Part shown: in pieces, positions 36,551-45,247 of the stretch | Layout of the letters: the number at the start of each line of letters is the position of its first letter | Numbering within the stretch: the first letter of the stretch is position 1 | DNA from: Thalassospira sp. MCCC 1A01428 | GTDB lineage: Bacteria > Pseudomonadota > Alphaproteobacteria > Rhodospirillales > Thalassospiraceae | Length of the DNA stretch: 64,000 nucleotides | NCBI RefSeq assembly: GCF_002115825.1 | Contig: NZ_JFJZ01000001.1 | Coordinates: 186,001 to 250,000, forward strand | Direction of reading: 5' to 3' | Translations under genes and position numbers: made by a program | Notes under the pieces: model-generated | Seen by the model: the letters and a program-made list of their open reading frames with translations, nothing else | What the model was told of the DNA's origin: nothing | Databases searched by the model: none

Positions 36551-36586
36551 AAACCGGTCCGGGGTTTATTCTTGGGCCGGTTTTTT
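36551..36586 (+). terminator. Intrinsic terminator after carD
   Basis: AAACCGGTCC (36551-36560) pairs with GGGCCGGTTT (36574-36583) with one T-G wobble, and the arm runs into TTTTTT (36581-36586). The next gene starts only 16 bp later, so this may act as an attenuator for it. Confidence 0.8.
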
Positions 36587-36601
36587 CATCAGGAGCATGT
36601 C

Positions 36602-37411
36602 ATGGCGCAAGCAGCTGTCGTTCTGGCGTCGTTAAAACCTGCCGACCGTATCTGGGTTGTCGGGGCTGTTAATGGCGATTTTGCTGCATTGCAGGCGGTG
36701 CACGCCAAGCTGGCGCGCAAAATCCGTGCGGGTGACCGGCTGGTATATACCGGCAATTACTGGGGCGATGGCCCCGGCGAAAACGTGCTTGCCGCGATTA
36801 ACGAAGTATTGCTGTTTCGCCGGTTTTTCATTGCCCAGGATGGTGTTGATCTGGGCGATATCGTGTTTTTACGCGGTGCTGCCGAAGAAATGCTGACCAA
36901 ATTGCAGCAATTGCAATTTGCGCCCAACCCCGGTGAAGTCTTTGAATGGATGTTGTCGCGCGGGGCGGCAGGCATTGTCCGGGCTTATGGTTTTAACCCG
37001 GCAACGGTGCAGGCCACCATGCGCCAGGGGGCACATCTTATTTCGCAATGGACCAGCCAGCTTAGCGATGCCTTGCGCCGCCATGGCGGGCATGGGGCGT
37101 TGATGGCAGATTTAAAACATGCGGCCTATGTCAGCGACGGGTCGCTTATTTTTGTGCATGCGGGCCTGGATTCATCGCGTGCCCTGACGGCCCAAACCGA
37201 TACCTTCTGGTGGGGTGGATCGATGTTCGAAGCGATTACTGAACAGTATTATGATTGCACGCGCATTATTCGCGGGGCGTCGAATACAACCCCGGGCATT
37301 TCCGAACGCGAATATACCCTTTCCCTTGATGGGGGGGCCGGGCGCGGCGGTAAACTGGTTGCGGCCGCCATCGGGCCGAATGGTCAGATTGTTGACCGTA
37401 TTGAAAGTTAA
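36602..37411 (+). CDS. Degenerate calcineurin-like (PPP-type) phosphoesterase
   Basis: This 269-residue protein keeps the layout of a PPP metallophosphatase but not its metal ligands. GAVNGDFAALQAVHAKL stands where GDIHG is expected, TGNYWGDGPG in place of GDYIDRGP, and FLRGAAEEM in place of the GNHE motif. VHAGLDSS is close to the usual HAG. Three of four motifs have therefore lost their catalytic Asp, His or Asn. It may be a non-catalytic regulator or have changed its chemistry. AGGAG precedes the ATG at 36602. The carD terminator lies immediately upstream. Confidence 0.75.
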   Translation: MAQAAVVLASLKPADRIWVVGAVNGDFAALQAVHAKLARKIRAGDRLVYTGNYWGDGPGENVLAAINEVLLFRRFFIAQDGVDLGDIVFLRGAAEEMLTKLQQLQFAPNPGEVFEWMLSRGAAGIVRAYGFNPATVQATMRQGAHLISQWTSQLSDALRRHGGHGALMADLKHAAYVSDGSLIFVHAGLDSSRALTAQTDTFWWGGSMFEAITEQYYDCTRIIRGASNTTPGISEREYTLSLDGGAGRGGKLVAAAIGPNGQIVDRIES

Positions 37412-37475
37412 GGTCGTATTGTTGATGGAATGATGGATGCCCAGGCCGATATATCATTTCGCCAGCCGGATATAA

Positions 37476-37512
37476 AAAACCCCGTCAGTTCAACTGGAAC
37501 TGACGGGGTTTT
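37476..37512. terminator. Bidirectional terminator between phosphoesterase-like and M48 genes
   Basis: AAAACCCCGTCAGTT (37476-37490) and AACTGACGGGGTTTT (37498-37512) form a perfect 15-bp stem with a seven-base loop. A-rich left and T-rich right arms serve both converging genes. Confidence 0.88.
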
Positions 37513-37531
37513 GTCTGTTTTGGGCGAAAAG

Positions 37532-39013
37532 CTATTCCTTGATCACCTTGACCAGCGACCCTTCGGGCGGGAGTTGCCCGTTTTCAATGCCGTTCAAAAC
37601 GTCAAACGTTTCTTCGGGCCGACGATCAACCGCCATCGATTTTACAAATGTATCAATGGTATAGCCCGGGTTAACGGCGCGAACCTTGATCGAAAGGGCG
37701 TGATACTGTTTTTTCTCGGCAGCGGTAAGGGAGCGGAAGCTATAGGTCGTGCGGCGCAGGGCAAGATTATAGCTGTCAGCCCGGTCAAGCGGGGTCAGGA
37801 ACAGGAACTGAAACGCGGATTTACCATGTACGATGGCAACGACGCGCAGGCGTGCTTTTGTCCCTGATTTAAGCGATACGTCGGCCGAGCCGGTCGCGGC
37901 TTTTTGGCCGTTGACGTCGATGGTTTGAATATCACGCAACTGCACCGATTTGGAAAAGCCGCGTTGCAGATAGGCACCGGGGTTGCTTTGTGCCGCAGCG
38001 GGGGCACCTTCAAAAATGATCGTCGCGCCCTGATTATCCTGGGCAACTACGGCGTCGGGCTGGTTGATCATCGAAAAGCCGTCGGGAATTTCAAAATAGA
38101 AATCCAGCGGCACATGAACAAATTTACGCCCGCGAACAAAGCCGTTTTCGGGGCCATCGCCATACATGATGCCGTCGATTTCAGTCATGTATTTAACGGC
38201 TTCAAGGCGCGGGGTGCCTGATACCGGGGTGTTGGCGGCCGCACGGGCCTGTTCAATACGGTCAACAGTGCGCGGGTGGGTTGCCATGATGTCGAACTGG
38301 TCAACATCCTCGGGCGAACGCCCGGCCAGTTCGGCCTGCAATTGCGAATGGGCGCGCAGCTTTTTAAGGAAACTTGCCATTGCCGCCGGGTCATAGCCGG
38401 CGCGTGAAAGATAGCGCACACCCAGTTTGTCGGCTTCAAATTCATGCTCGCGCGAGAAAGACTGCATATAGGCATTTGCCCCCATGCCAATCACATCGCC
38501 CGCGCCATTGCCAATGGCGGCGGATAAACCACCAGCCAGGACCTGGGTTAAGACGCCCCGGCTATAACGCTGGGCTGAATGGCGGGCAACGACATGGCCT
38601 ATTTCGTGGGCCAGAACCCCGGCCAGTTCGGCTTCGTTTGATGCCAGTGCCAACAGGCCACGGGTGACATAGACATAGCCGCCGGGCAAGGCAAAGGCGT
38701 TGACGATAGGCGAATCGAGCACGGTAAAGGTGAATTTCTGGTTCGGGGTTTCGGTAACGGCGGCCAGTTTGTTCCCAATTTCCGTAACATAGGACGGCAG
38801 GTCCTTGGCGTCATAACTGCCACCAAATTCCTTAAGGATTTTCGGGTGTTCCTCGGCGCCAACTTCGGCTTCCTGTGCCGGGGGCATAAAGGCGGTAAAG
38901 GTGTCTTCGCCGGTGGCGGGGTTGGTCGAACAACCCGCAAGTGCACCCATAAATCCAAGAGCAACCCACAGGGATGCTGTTCGTGCTTTGCGCTTGTGCT
39001 GCCAACCTGTCAC
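37532..39013 (-). CDS. M48-family zinc metalloprotease, lipoprotein
   Basis: This 493-residue protein has an N-terminal lipoprotein signal (LGFMGALAGCS) and the zinc-binding HEIGHVVARHSAQR near residue 135, with REHEFEADKLGVRYL as the third ligand region. The architecture fits the BepA/LoiP group of periplasmic proteases that control outer-membrane protein quality. The C-terminal 200 residues form an added domain. The start is a GTG at 39013 with GGAGG about nine bases upstream. It converges with the phosphoesterase-like gene. Confidence 0.9.
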   Translation of the reverse strand: MTGWQHKRKARTASLWVALGFMGALAGCSTNPATGEDTFTAFMPPAQEAEVGAEEHPKILKEFGGSYDAKDLPSYVTEIGNKLAAVTETPNQKFTFTVLDSPIVNAFALPGGYVYVTRGLLALASNEAELAGVLAHEIGHVVARHSAQRYSRGVLTQVLAGGLSAAIGNGAGDVIGMGANAYMQSFSREHEFEADKLGVRYLSRAGYDPAAMASFLKKLRAHSQLQAELAGRSPEDVDQFDIMATHPRTVDRIEQARAAANTPVSGTPRLEAVKYMTEIDGIMYGDGPENGFVRGRKFVHVPLDFYFEIPDGFSMINQPDAVVAQDNQGATIIFEGAPAAAQSNPGAYLQRGFSKSVQLRDIQTIDVNGQKAATGSADVSLKSGTKARLRVVAIVHGKSAFQFLFLTPLDRADSYNLALRRTTYSFRSLTAAEKKQYHALSIKVRAVNPGYTIDTFVKSMAVDRRPEETFDVLNGIENGQLPPEGSLVKVIKE

Positions 39014-39189
39014 TATCTTTGCCTCCGCTTTATGTCCGGTATGGGGGCCGGTGCATTAACAGGGAGATGACCCTGTTGTGGTTTCTGTCTTTGCCGGTGT
39101 CTGTGCCTGTCGGGGGGATCCGACAACCATTAGTTTCGTAGCGTGTGTTGCGTTCGGGATCAATCATCCATGAAAGGGCCCTGCATTAT

Positions 39190-40359
39190 ATGACCCGGTT
39201 TGGCAAAAAAGCCGGAAAATTTCTGCTGATGTTAAGCCAATGCGGTGTCGTTGCTTTTTTTACCGGTGCGGCATTGGCAGGGCCGTTACAGGCCGCGTCA
39301 GAAGTGCCTTACATCGTCAGAACAACAGCAAAGATGCCAGACGTTAAAACCTTAACGCAATATCAGGTGAAAAGTTCGGCGCGGGTAAAAAATGTTGCAG
39401 CATCGCCAATCGCCAATCCCCATGATCCGACGCCATATCAATGTGGTCTTGCGCCCGATATCCCGCTTTCAGATTTGTCTTTATCCTCGTTCGTACCTTT
39501 GCGTTTAAAGGCGCCGGTTGATATCGACGCTGTTTTTGCCGATGGCCTGGCCGGAAAGCCCCAAATAGCGGCTATGCGCCTGGCCGATATCGCCGTCATC
39601 CCGGCGATGCAGGGGGCGGTATTGGCCTTTATGCAACGACATTATCGTGATGTTGTTGCGGTCGTCCCCCTGGGCCAGAAACATCTGGCTGATATTGGTT
39701 CAGCCGCGCCGGGGCAGGACCCGCGACACCCCGTGTATTTTGTCATGCAAGATGGCGGTTTGTGGCAGGAGCAGCTGGTTGGTGCCGGTTTGGCAATGGT
39801 TTTGCCCATCGCAGGCCTTGATGCCAATGGTGCGATATCATTGCCGGTGACGGCAGATGGCGGGGAAATGGGCGGCAGCCCGGCGGCGAGTGCTGCCCAT
39901 GTTATATCCAGACATGCTATAATTTCGCGCCTCGTTGCGCGGGAGGAAAAGGCGCGTCGTGCCGGAATTGGCATGTGGGCACCTGGTTTGCAAAAGAACA
40001 CAATGACAGACCGGCGATATTTTTTTAGCGCAAACCCGGTGCGGGAAAAAGGCGCCCTGGTGCCCTTTGCCAGCGACGGGAAGGGGCAGTTTGCCATTGT
40101 ACAGGGCAGGCTAAAATCGGTTGAGATGCAGAAATATCGCGCCTATCTGAATTTCGGTGCCGACTGGCGGCATGATTTCACCATTGCGCTTGATCGCACC
40201 CAGATTGGTAATTTGGCCAGGGCCGGTGTGGCCCCGACCGACTGGGTGGGACGCACGATTATTGTGCGCGGGATGATTGAAAACCGGGGTGGACCATATG
40301 TTGCACCAAATGATCTGGCGTGGGTTTGTGTGGGCGGGGTAGGGCCTGATAATAACTGA
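39190..40359 (+). CDS. Secreted SNase-like (thermonuclease family) protein, degenerate
   Basis: This 389-residue protein has a signal peptide (FLLMLSQCGVVAFFTGAALA). Its middle part follows the staphylococcal-nuclease layout: IAAMRLADIAVIP, VYFVMQDGGLWQEQLVGAGLAMV and EEKARRAGIGMW, which correspond to the strands and the last helix of the fold. The canonical active-site residues (Arg35, Glu43, Arg87 in SNase) are not evident. A QDPRHP segment stands where DxxGR usually sits. A second OB-like region follows (VQGRLKSVEMQKYRAYLNFG). It may have lost nuclease activity. The start at ATG 39190 was chosen for the signal peptide. Confidence 0.6.
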   Translation: MTRFGKKAGKFLLMLSQCGVVAFFTGAALAGPLQAASEVPYIVRTTAKMPDVKTLTQYQVKSSARVKNVAASPIANPHDPTPYQCGLAPDIPLSDLSLSSFVPLRLKAPVDIDAVFADGLAGKPQIAAMRLADIAVIPAMQGAVLAFMQRHYRDVVAVVPLGQKHLADIGSAAPGQDPRHPVYFVMQDGGLWQEQLVGAGLAMVLPIAGLDANGAISLPVTADGGEMGGSPAASAAHVISRHAIISRLVAREEKARRAGIGMWAPGLQKNTMTDRRYFFSANPVREKGALVPFASDGKGQFAIVQGRLKSVEMQKYRAYLNFGADWRHDFTIALDRTQIGNLARAGVAPTDWVGRTIIVRGMIENRGGPYVAPNDLAWVCVGGVGPDNN

Positions 40360-40423
40360 TGCAGGGAAAGGGTGTGTGGTGTTACCAGTAACCACGACTG
40401 TATTAATGTTATAGGGGCGAGCC

Positions 40424-41383
40424 ATGTTGTATCCAGAAATTGACCCACGTGTTTCCGGCTGGATGACGCGCCCTGACGGACATGAAATTTATTGGGAAGA
40501 AGTTGGTAACCCCGATGGTATTGCCGTGATTTTTTTGCACGGGGGACCCGGTGCCGGGATATCGCCCAATCATCGGCGTTATTTCGATCCGGCAAAATAC
40601 CGGGTGATTTTGTTTGATCAGCGCGGTGCAGGCAAGTCGCGCCCGTTTGGATCGCTTGAAAATAACACAACAGCCGATTTGATTGGCGATATCGAAGCCC
40701 TGCGTGTGGCCTGCAAGGTTGAAAAATGGCTGATTTTTGGCGGGTCGTGGGGCTCGACACTGGCGCTGGCCTATGGGCAGGCCCACCCGGAACGGGCATT
40801 GGGGTTTGTGTTACGCGGTATATTTTTGTGCCGTCGATCCGAAATTGAATGGTTCATGACCGGAATGGGCAATTTTTTGCCCGACGCGCAACAGCAGTTT
40901 TTAGGGGCTGTCGGATTAACGAAAAACCCCGGGGCGCAACGATTGCTGGATTTATATGGCGATTATTTCGCGGGCAAATTCGGAGCCGAGGCAGCCAACC
41001 AGGCCGCACGCGCCTGGAGCGGCTATGAAGCGCGCTGTTGTACCCTGTTACCCGATGAGGGACTGGTGGACAGTTTTGAAGGGGATGAAATTGCCCTGGC
41101 GCTGGCCCGGCTGGAACATCATTATTTTGTTCATTCGGGGTTCTTTTCAGAAAACCAGTTACTGGCAAACATTGATAAAATCCGTCATTTGCCGGCCACC
41201 ATCATTCAGGGGCGCTATGACCTGGTCTGCCCGCCAATCAGCGCGTTTGATTTGGCGCAGGCATGGCCGGAAGCAGACATGGTGATTGTCGATGATGCCG
41301 GACATGCCGCCAGTGAGCCGGGAATTGTGCGCGAACTGGTTCGGGCAACGGACAGGTTTGCAGAAAAACATCCTGAGCCATAA
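40424..41383 (+). CDS. pip: Prolyl aminopeptidase (alpha/beta hydrolase)
   Basis: This 319-residue enzyme removes N-terminal proline from peptides. HGGPGAGISP holds the oxyanion region, DQRGAGKSRP follows, and GGSWGSTLALAY bears the catalytic Ser. The late DDAGHAASEP gives the catalytic His. These are the features of the S33 peptidase family. The length matches. It starts at ATG 40424 and is followed by an inverted repeat before the PagL-like gene. Confidence 0.93.
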   Translation: MLYPEIDPRVSGWMTRPDGHEIYWEEVGNPDGIAVIFLHGGPGAGISPNHRRYFDPAKYRVILFDQRGAGKSRPFGSLENNTTADLIGDIEALRVACKVEKWLIFGGSWGSTLALAYGQAHPERALGFVLRGIFLCRRSEIEWFMTGMGNFLPDAQQQFLGAVGLTKNPGAQRLLDLYGDYFAGKFGAEAANQAARAWSGYEARCCTLLPDEGLVDSFEGDEIALALARLEHHYFVHSGFFSENQLLANIDKIRHLPATIIQGRYDLVCPPISAFDLAQAWPEADMVIVDDAGHAASEPGIVRELVRATDRFAEKHPEP

Positions 41384-41417
41384 GGCGTTTTTTGTATTTA
41401 GAAGATTGCCTCTATGG

Positions 41418-41447
41418 ATTGCTTTGCTAAGATTATATCAAAGCAAT
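41418..41447 (+). other. Inverted repeat before the PagL-like gene
   Basis: ATTGCTTTG (41418-41426) and CAAAGCAAT (41439-41447) are perfect 9-bp arms around a 12-bp AT-rich spacer. It could be an operator or a weak stem-loop after pip. Its right arm covers an alternative ATG at 41446. Confidence 0.4.
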
Positions 41448-41463
41448 GTTCGAGGATTGGCGA

Positions 41464-41988
41464 ATGCGCGTGATTTTTGGGGGGATGCTGGCCGGATTGG
41501 CAGCATTTTTTGCGGTTGGTACATGCCAGGCGCAGGAATTTTCAAATAGCAGCAATGACGTTGCACAGATCGGATTTTCAACGGGTATTTTTAATATTGG
41601 TTCAGATGAAACGGCGGCAGAAATGCGGCTGGATTATCGCGATGACCATGCGCTGTTTGGCGTTTTACGCCCCATTGGCGGTGTTATGGTAACGTCGGAC
41701 AAGGCCGTTCACGGCTATGGCGGGTTGATGGCCGATTTGCTGTGGGGTGACCATTTTGCCACATCGTTTTACAGTTCGGTCGGGGCCTATCACGATGGCG
41801 ACGGCGAAGATCTGGGACATTGGATCGAGTTTCGGTCCGGTGTTGAAGTTGCCTACCGGTTTGATAATAAATCACGTGTCGGGCTGGGTTTTGCCCATAT
41901 ATCGAACGCCGATATTGGCGATACAAACCCCGGGGCCGAAGTGTTGTCGCTGACATATACGGTGCCGGTTTCGGCAATTTTTAACTAG
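41464..41988 (+). CDS. PagL-like lipid A deacylase (acyloxyacyl hydrolase family)
   Basis: This 174-residue protein has a signal peptide (GGMLAGLAAFFAVGTCQA) and alternating polar and hydrophobic strands of a small outer-membrane beta-barrel. The block GFAHISNADIGDTNPG near residue 145 matches the PagL catalytic His-Ser region and the conserved NPG. PagL removes the 3-O acyl chain of lipid A. AGGA stands upstream of ATG 41464. The catalytic call rests on one motif. Confidence 0.8.
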   Translation: MRVIFGGMLAGLAAFFAVGTCQAQEFSNSSNDVAQIGFSTGIFNIGSDETAAEMRLDYRDDHALFGVLRPIGGVMVTSDKAVHGYGGLMADLLWGDHFATSFYSSVGAYHDGDGEDLGHWIEFRSGVEVAYRFDNKSRVGLGFAHISNADIGDTNPGAEVLSLTYTVPVSAIFN

Positions 41989-42139
41989 AATACGATGTAT
42001 TTGCCCCGGGAAAGAAGCTTTGCCGGGGCAAATGTACCTGCGGTCAGTGGTTTGGCGACTGAAATTGGTTATCCGGGGCATCGAATAATTGATCCGTGCG
42101 GATGAACCTGCTAAGTCAAATCCTCCTTTATCAAAGTGC

Positions 42140-42216
42140 GCGCCCGTAGCTCAGCAGGATAGAGCACCAGATTCCTAATCTGGGGGCCACAGGTTCGAAT
42201 CCTGTCGGGCGCACCA
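42140..42216 (+). tRNA. tRNA-Arg (anticodon CCT)
   Basis: The cloverleaf is complete. The acceptor GCGCCCG pairs with CGGGCGC, followed by A and encoded CCA. The D-arm has GCTC/GAGC, the anticodon stem CCAGA/TCTGG holds the loop TTCCTAA (anticodon CCT), and the T-arm reads ACAGG-TTCGAAT-CCTGT. It decodes AGG. No integrase gene or duplicated 3' end was found near it. Confidence 0.97.
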
Positions 42217-42597
42217 GTTTTTAAAAGGCCCGAATGTCAGGTTCGGGTCTTTTTTTATGCCGTGTGTGTTCCCAAATATTTGAACTGGTATCGCGAACGG
42301 CCCCTTGGGTGCCGATCGTAAAGGCATGCTATTTTACCGCGATGTTGATGGGGAAAGTTCGCGAAAATATGCGGGTTTGAGGATAGCTGGCGCTATTTTT
42401 CGCCGTTTGCTGGGGGCAAAAGTGTCATTTTTGCAAAAGATGCATTGCGATACGGTTTTTATGCGCCAATGGGGTTGTCGGCCTGTGCGCTTTTATGAAA
42501 TATGGTTTTGGGGAGATACAGTGTAATCTGACTTATAGGACAGGTTATACTTGTGGACGGGGGACCCCGGTCGACGAAAGGCTGAACGATAGGCAGA
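42217..42597 (+). other. Intergenic region after tRNA-Arg, with terminator
   Basis: An intrinsic terminator follows the tRNA at about 42227-42256 (GGCCCGAA pairs with TTCGGGTC, then a run of seven T). The next 340 bp hold no recognisable gene. A 73-codon frame at 42305 lacks a ribosome site. The region must carry the promoter for the following two-gene unit. Confidence 0.6.
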
Positions 42598-43773
42598 ATG
42601 ACCAGACAACAAAACCTGCAGCGTGGCCATCAGGGCCAGGAGGAGACGGTCGGGAGTGTTTCTGGCAGACCGGATCCATTGTCGGCTTTGCCCAAAACAT
42701 TTGAAGCGCGCGGGGTGAGAACACCTTTTACAACGCGCCCGTTGCGATTTGCCCGCGTTGTTCGCGATCCGTATAACAAGCTGGTTATCAACCTGCCGGG
42801 GCTGTCGGGTGGTTTGGGTACCTATGAAATGCCCCTTGAAACCATGCGGCAGATTTTTGATCTTTCTGTACATGACCGGATGCTGTTTGAAGACCTGGCC
42901 CCGGTGTCAAAACCTACCCCCGAAATTTTGCGCCGTATTTCGCGCAATATTGCCCGTACCGGCGTTGGGGGCATTCGCCTGGCGCGCGAGGCAGACCAGC
43001 TTGACGCGCAGGAAAAAATCAAGCGCGACACCGGCCAATTGACCCTGGTGTATCAGGCGTTGTGCAAGCTGGGCGGCGACGATGTGCAGGATATGAAAAT
43101 AACCGATCTTGCAACCCTGGAGGGGCAAAAACGCGCACGCGCCGCATTGGACCAGTTTGCCCGCAACGCCGGCGCGGCCAACCAGTCTGTGATTGATAGT
43201 CTGGAACAATGGAGCATCCTGACCAGCCCGGTTGGCCTGGCAACCGAAGGATGCGCCGGACCACTGCGTGATCTGGTGAACGGGTTGCGCCGGTTGTCAA
43301 GCGAGCTTGAGGAATGGTCACTATCGGAAATGTCGAATATCCGGTTTATGGCCACCCATGTGGTGAACGGGGCCGGGGCCACCTATGACCATGCGGTGCG
43401 ATGGTTGCGGGCGATTGACCGCTGGAGCAACGATATCGGGGCCGTTCTGGTGGATTGGCCCAAAGCACAACGCGAAATTGATCGCAGCATTGACCGGCTG
43501 TGGTGGTTGCTTGACGGTTGGGAAGAACTGATTGCCCGTTGGCGGGCGGCAACCCTGGTGAACCGGACCGAACAACGCGACGCACTGGAAGAACTGGCAA
43601 GCTTTTTGCCGGTTATTCCGATTGGTGAACTGGAACCGGAAGAATATAAATTCTGGACGGATATTCGCGTTAATCAGGTTATGTGGGCCGCCGAGGTGCG
43701 CAAGCTGGGGTCTGGCGATATGGATGCGGATATGGTCAATCGACTGGAACGTTTTCGGGAGGCATCCGAATGA
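42598..43773 (+). CDS. Hypothetical protein, first of a coupled pair
   Basis: This 391-residue soluble protein matches no family I recognise. It has no signal peptide or membrane span. The N-terminal 40 residues are polar and probably disordered. A segment RFARVVRDPYNKLVINLPGL follows, and residues 130-390 are mainly helical with regular charged and Trp-containing stretches (WLRAIDRWSNDIGAVLVDW, RLWWLLDGWEELIARWR). Base use resembles its neighbours, so recent transfer is not suggested. Its TGA overlaps the ATG of the next gene. The two probably work together. Confidence 0.75.
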   Translation: MTRQQNLQRGHQGQEETVGSVSGRPDPLSALPKTFEARGVRTPFTTRPLRFARVVRDPYNKLVINLPGLSGGLGTYEMPLETMRQIFDLSVHDRMLFEDLAPVSKPTPEILRRISRNIARTGVGGIRLAREADQLDAQEKIKRDTGQLTLVYQALCKLGGDDVQDMKITDLATLEGQKRARAALDQFARNAGAANQSVIDSLEQWSILTSPVGLATEGCAGPLRDLVNGLRRLSSELEEWSLSEMSNIRFMATHVVNGAGATYDHAVRWLRAIDRWSNDIGAVLVDWPKAQREIDRSIDRLWWLLDGWEELIARWRAATLVNRTEQRDALEELASFLPVIPIGELEPEEYKFWTDIRVNQVMWAAEVRKLGSGDMDADMVNRLERFREASE

Positions 43774-45203
43774 CGGCAGCCGGGGGTGCAGGCCCATCCA
43801 TTTCGCAGCTTGAACAATTATTCGATTCACTAAGCACAGCTGAAATTACCAAATTTACCCGGGCGATTGAAAGTGACCGCAACGCACCGCGTTTGCCGTT
43901 GCCTCATGATCAGATCCTGCAAATTTTGCGACCCCGGCTGGCATCGTTAAAGCCGGAACGTTACCCAACGCCGATGCGGCAGTTTTGCACACCGTTCGAG
44001 GATCTTTTAACATCCGATATTCCCGGTGAAACAAGTCTTCGCATTGGGCGGCCATCCCTGATGCCGATCTGGAATGTGGTATGTGAAAGTGCATCGGCCG
44101 AATTTCACAAAGCCTGTAAGGACCTGGAAATTGCCGCCGAGGCGAATGACAAGGCGCGTATTCATAATTGCGAAAGGCTGCTGTGGAAAGAAGCCGCAAC
44201 CTGCATTGAGCAGCAAATTGCAATTTCGGAACAGGGCGTTAAGCAGGAACGCGCCCTGGCAACGCGCCTGGGGTCACGTGTGCATTTAAAGCCGTTTGCC
44301 GCCATTGCCCGGATGCTGCGCGTGGCGGAACCTATTATCGATATGCGGATCCGTTTTCCATCCGCCCCGATCCGAAGTCTAAGCAATTCAGATCTGGTAT
44401 GGTTGCGGGAAAAATTTATCGAGGTTTCGAAGGAAAAAACCGGCTACGAAACCCAGTTCATGTCGGCAATTCTGATGCGGTTATTACGGCCCAGCGAATT
44501 GTTCAAGGTGATCCGCGTGCTGTCAAGCAAGGCGGATGATCGATCCCTTGGCAGTACCAACCTTGCCAGTGCCGGGGACATGGTGATTGATATGCTGGCC
44601 GAGATCGTGACCGAAGTGGAACAGGGCGTACAACGCGGCAAGGACGAACACCAGATTTTGCAGCTTGCACGGTGGTATGCGTCCGAATTTGTTCGTATTA
44701 CCCGTGAATTAAACATTCGCAAGGATGGCCCATGGGGCGAACGTCTGCTTGGCACGCGCCGCCGGGTGAGCCAGGCCATTGCCAATACCATGTTTGGTGC
44801 CAGCCCCGAACGCGTAACCGAGGCCCTGCCACAACCGCCACGGGGGCCTGTGCCGCGCGGTGGTACTGTGGCCCCGCTGTTTGCCCTGCCGTTTAATGGT
44901 GAAAAAGTACTGGCAGCCGAACAATCCGCCGAGGCCATAGCGGAGACGGCAAGTATTTCGCATATTCTTGCCGCGCAAAGTTCGGCCACGAAGGCCGTGG
45001 TCGAGATTAAAAAGAAACTGAACCAGGTTGGCCGGGCCGGTGTTGACGGGATGAGCCGCCTGACAATGGCCGATTATGCCAATGCCCAACGGCATTTGAT
45101 GGCCGTTGTCCGTTTGCTGGAAATTATTGACGGGCCGGAAGACGCCGATTTATTGCGACGTCGGGGGATGTCGGCCCTGCGCGCCATCGAAGGGCGGGGG
45201 TAA
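43770..45203 (+). CDS. Hypothetical protein, second of a coupled pair
   Basis: This 477-residue soluble protein starts at ATG 43770, inside the stop of the upstream gene, and is rich in helices. No domain was recognised. Residues around 40-60 read LPHDQILQILRPRLASL, and a proline-rich linker PQPPRGPVPRGG lies near 370. The C-terminus is again helical (MADYANAQRHLMAVVRLLEII). Codon use is native. The 4-bp overlap suggests joint production with the first protein. An upstream in-frame start at 43683 would lie inside that gene and is rejected. Confidence 0.75.
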   Translation: MTAAGGAGPSISQLEQLFDSLSTAEITKFTRAIESDRNAPRLPLPHDQILQILRPRLASLKPERYPTPMRQFCTPFEDLLTSDIPGETSLRIGRPSLMPIWNVVCESASAEFHKACKDLEIAAEANDKARIHNCERLLWKEAATCIEQQIAISEQGVKQERALATRLGSRVHLKPFAAIARMLRVAEPIIDMRIRFPSAPIRSLSNSDLVWLREKFIEVSKEKTGYETQFMSAILMRLLRPSELFKVIRVLSSKADDRSLGSTNLASAGDMVIDMLAEIVTEVEQGVQRGKDEHQILQLARWYASEFVRITRELNIRKDGPWGERLLGTRRRVSQAIANTMFGASPERVTEALPQPPRGPVPRGGTVAPLFALPFNGEKVLAAEQSAEAIAETASISHILAAQSSATKAVVEIKKKLNQVGRAGVDGMSRLTMADYANAQRHLMAVVRLLEIIDGPEDADLLRRRGMSALRAIEGRG

Positions 45204-45247
45204 ATTCCCTTTGGTTGCAGGGAACCCAAGTATTGTTTTATGGCGTT

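Noticed and set aside
42305-42526. 73-codon ORF after tRNA-Arg
   Set aside because: No ribosome site, no recognisable motif, and its composition does not resemble a real gene.
42140-45203. Genomic island integrated at tRNA-Arg
   Set aside because: No integrase gene, no repeat of the tRNA 3' end and no base-composition change were seen. The neighbouring genes look native.
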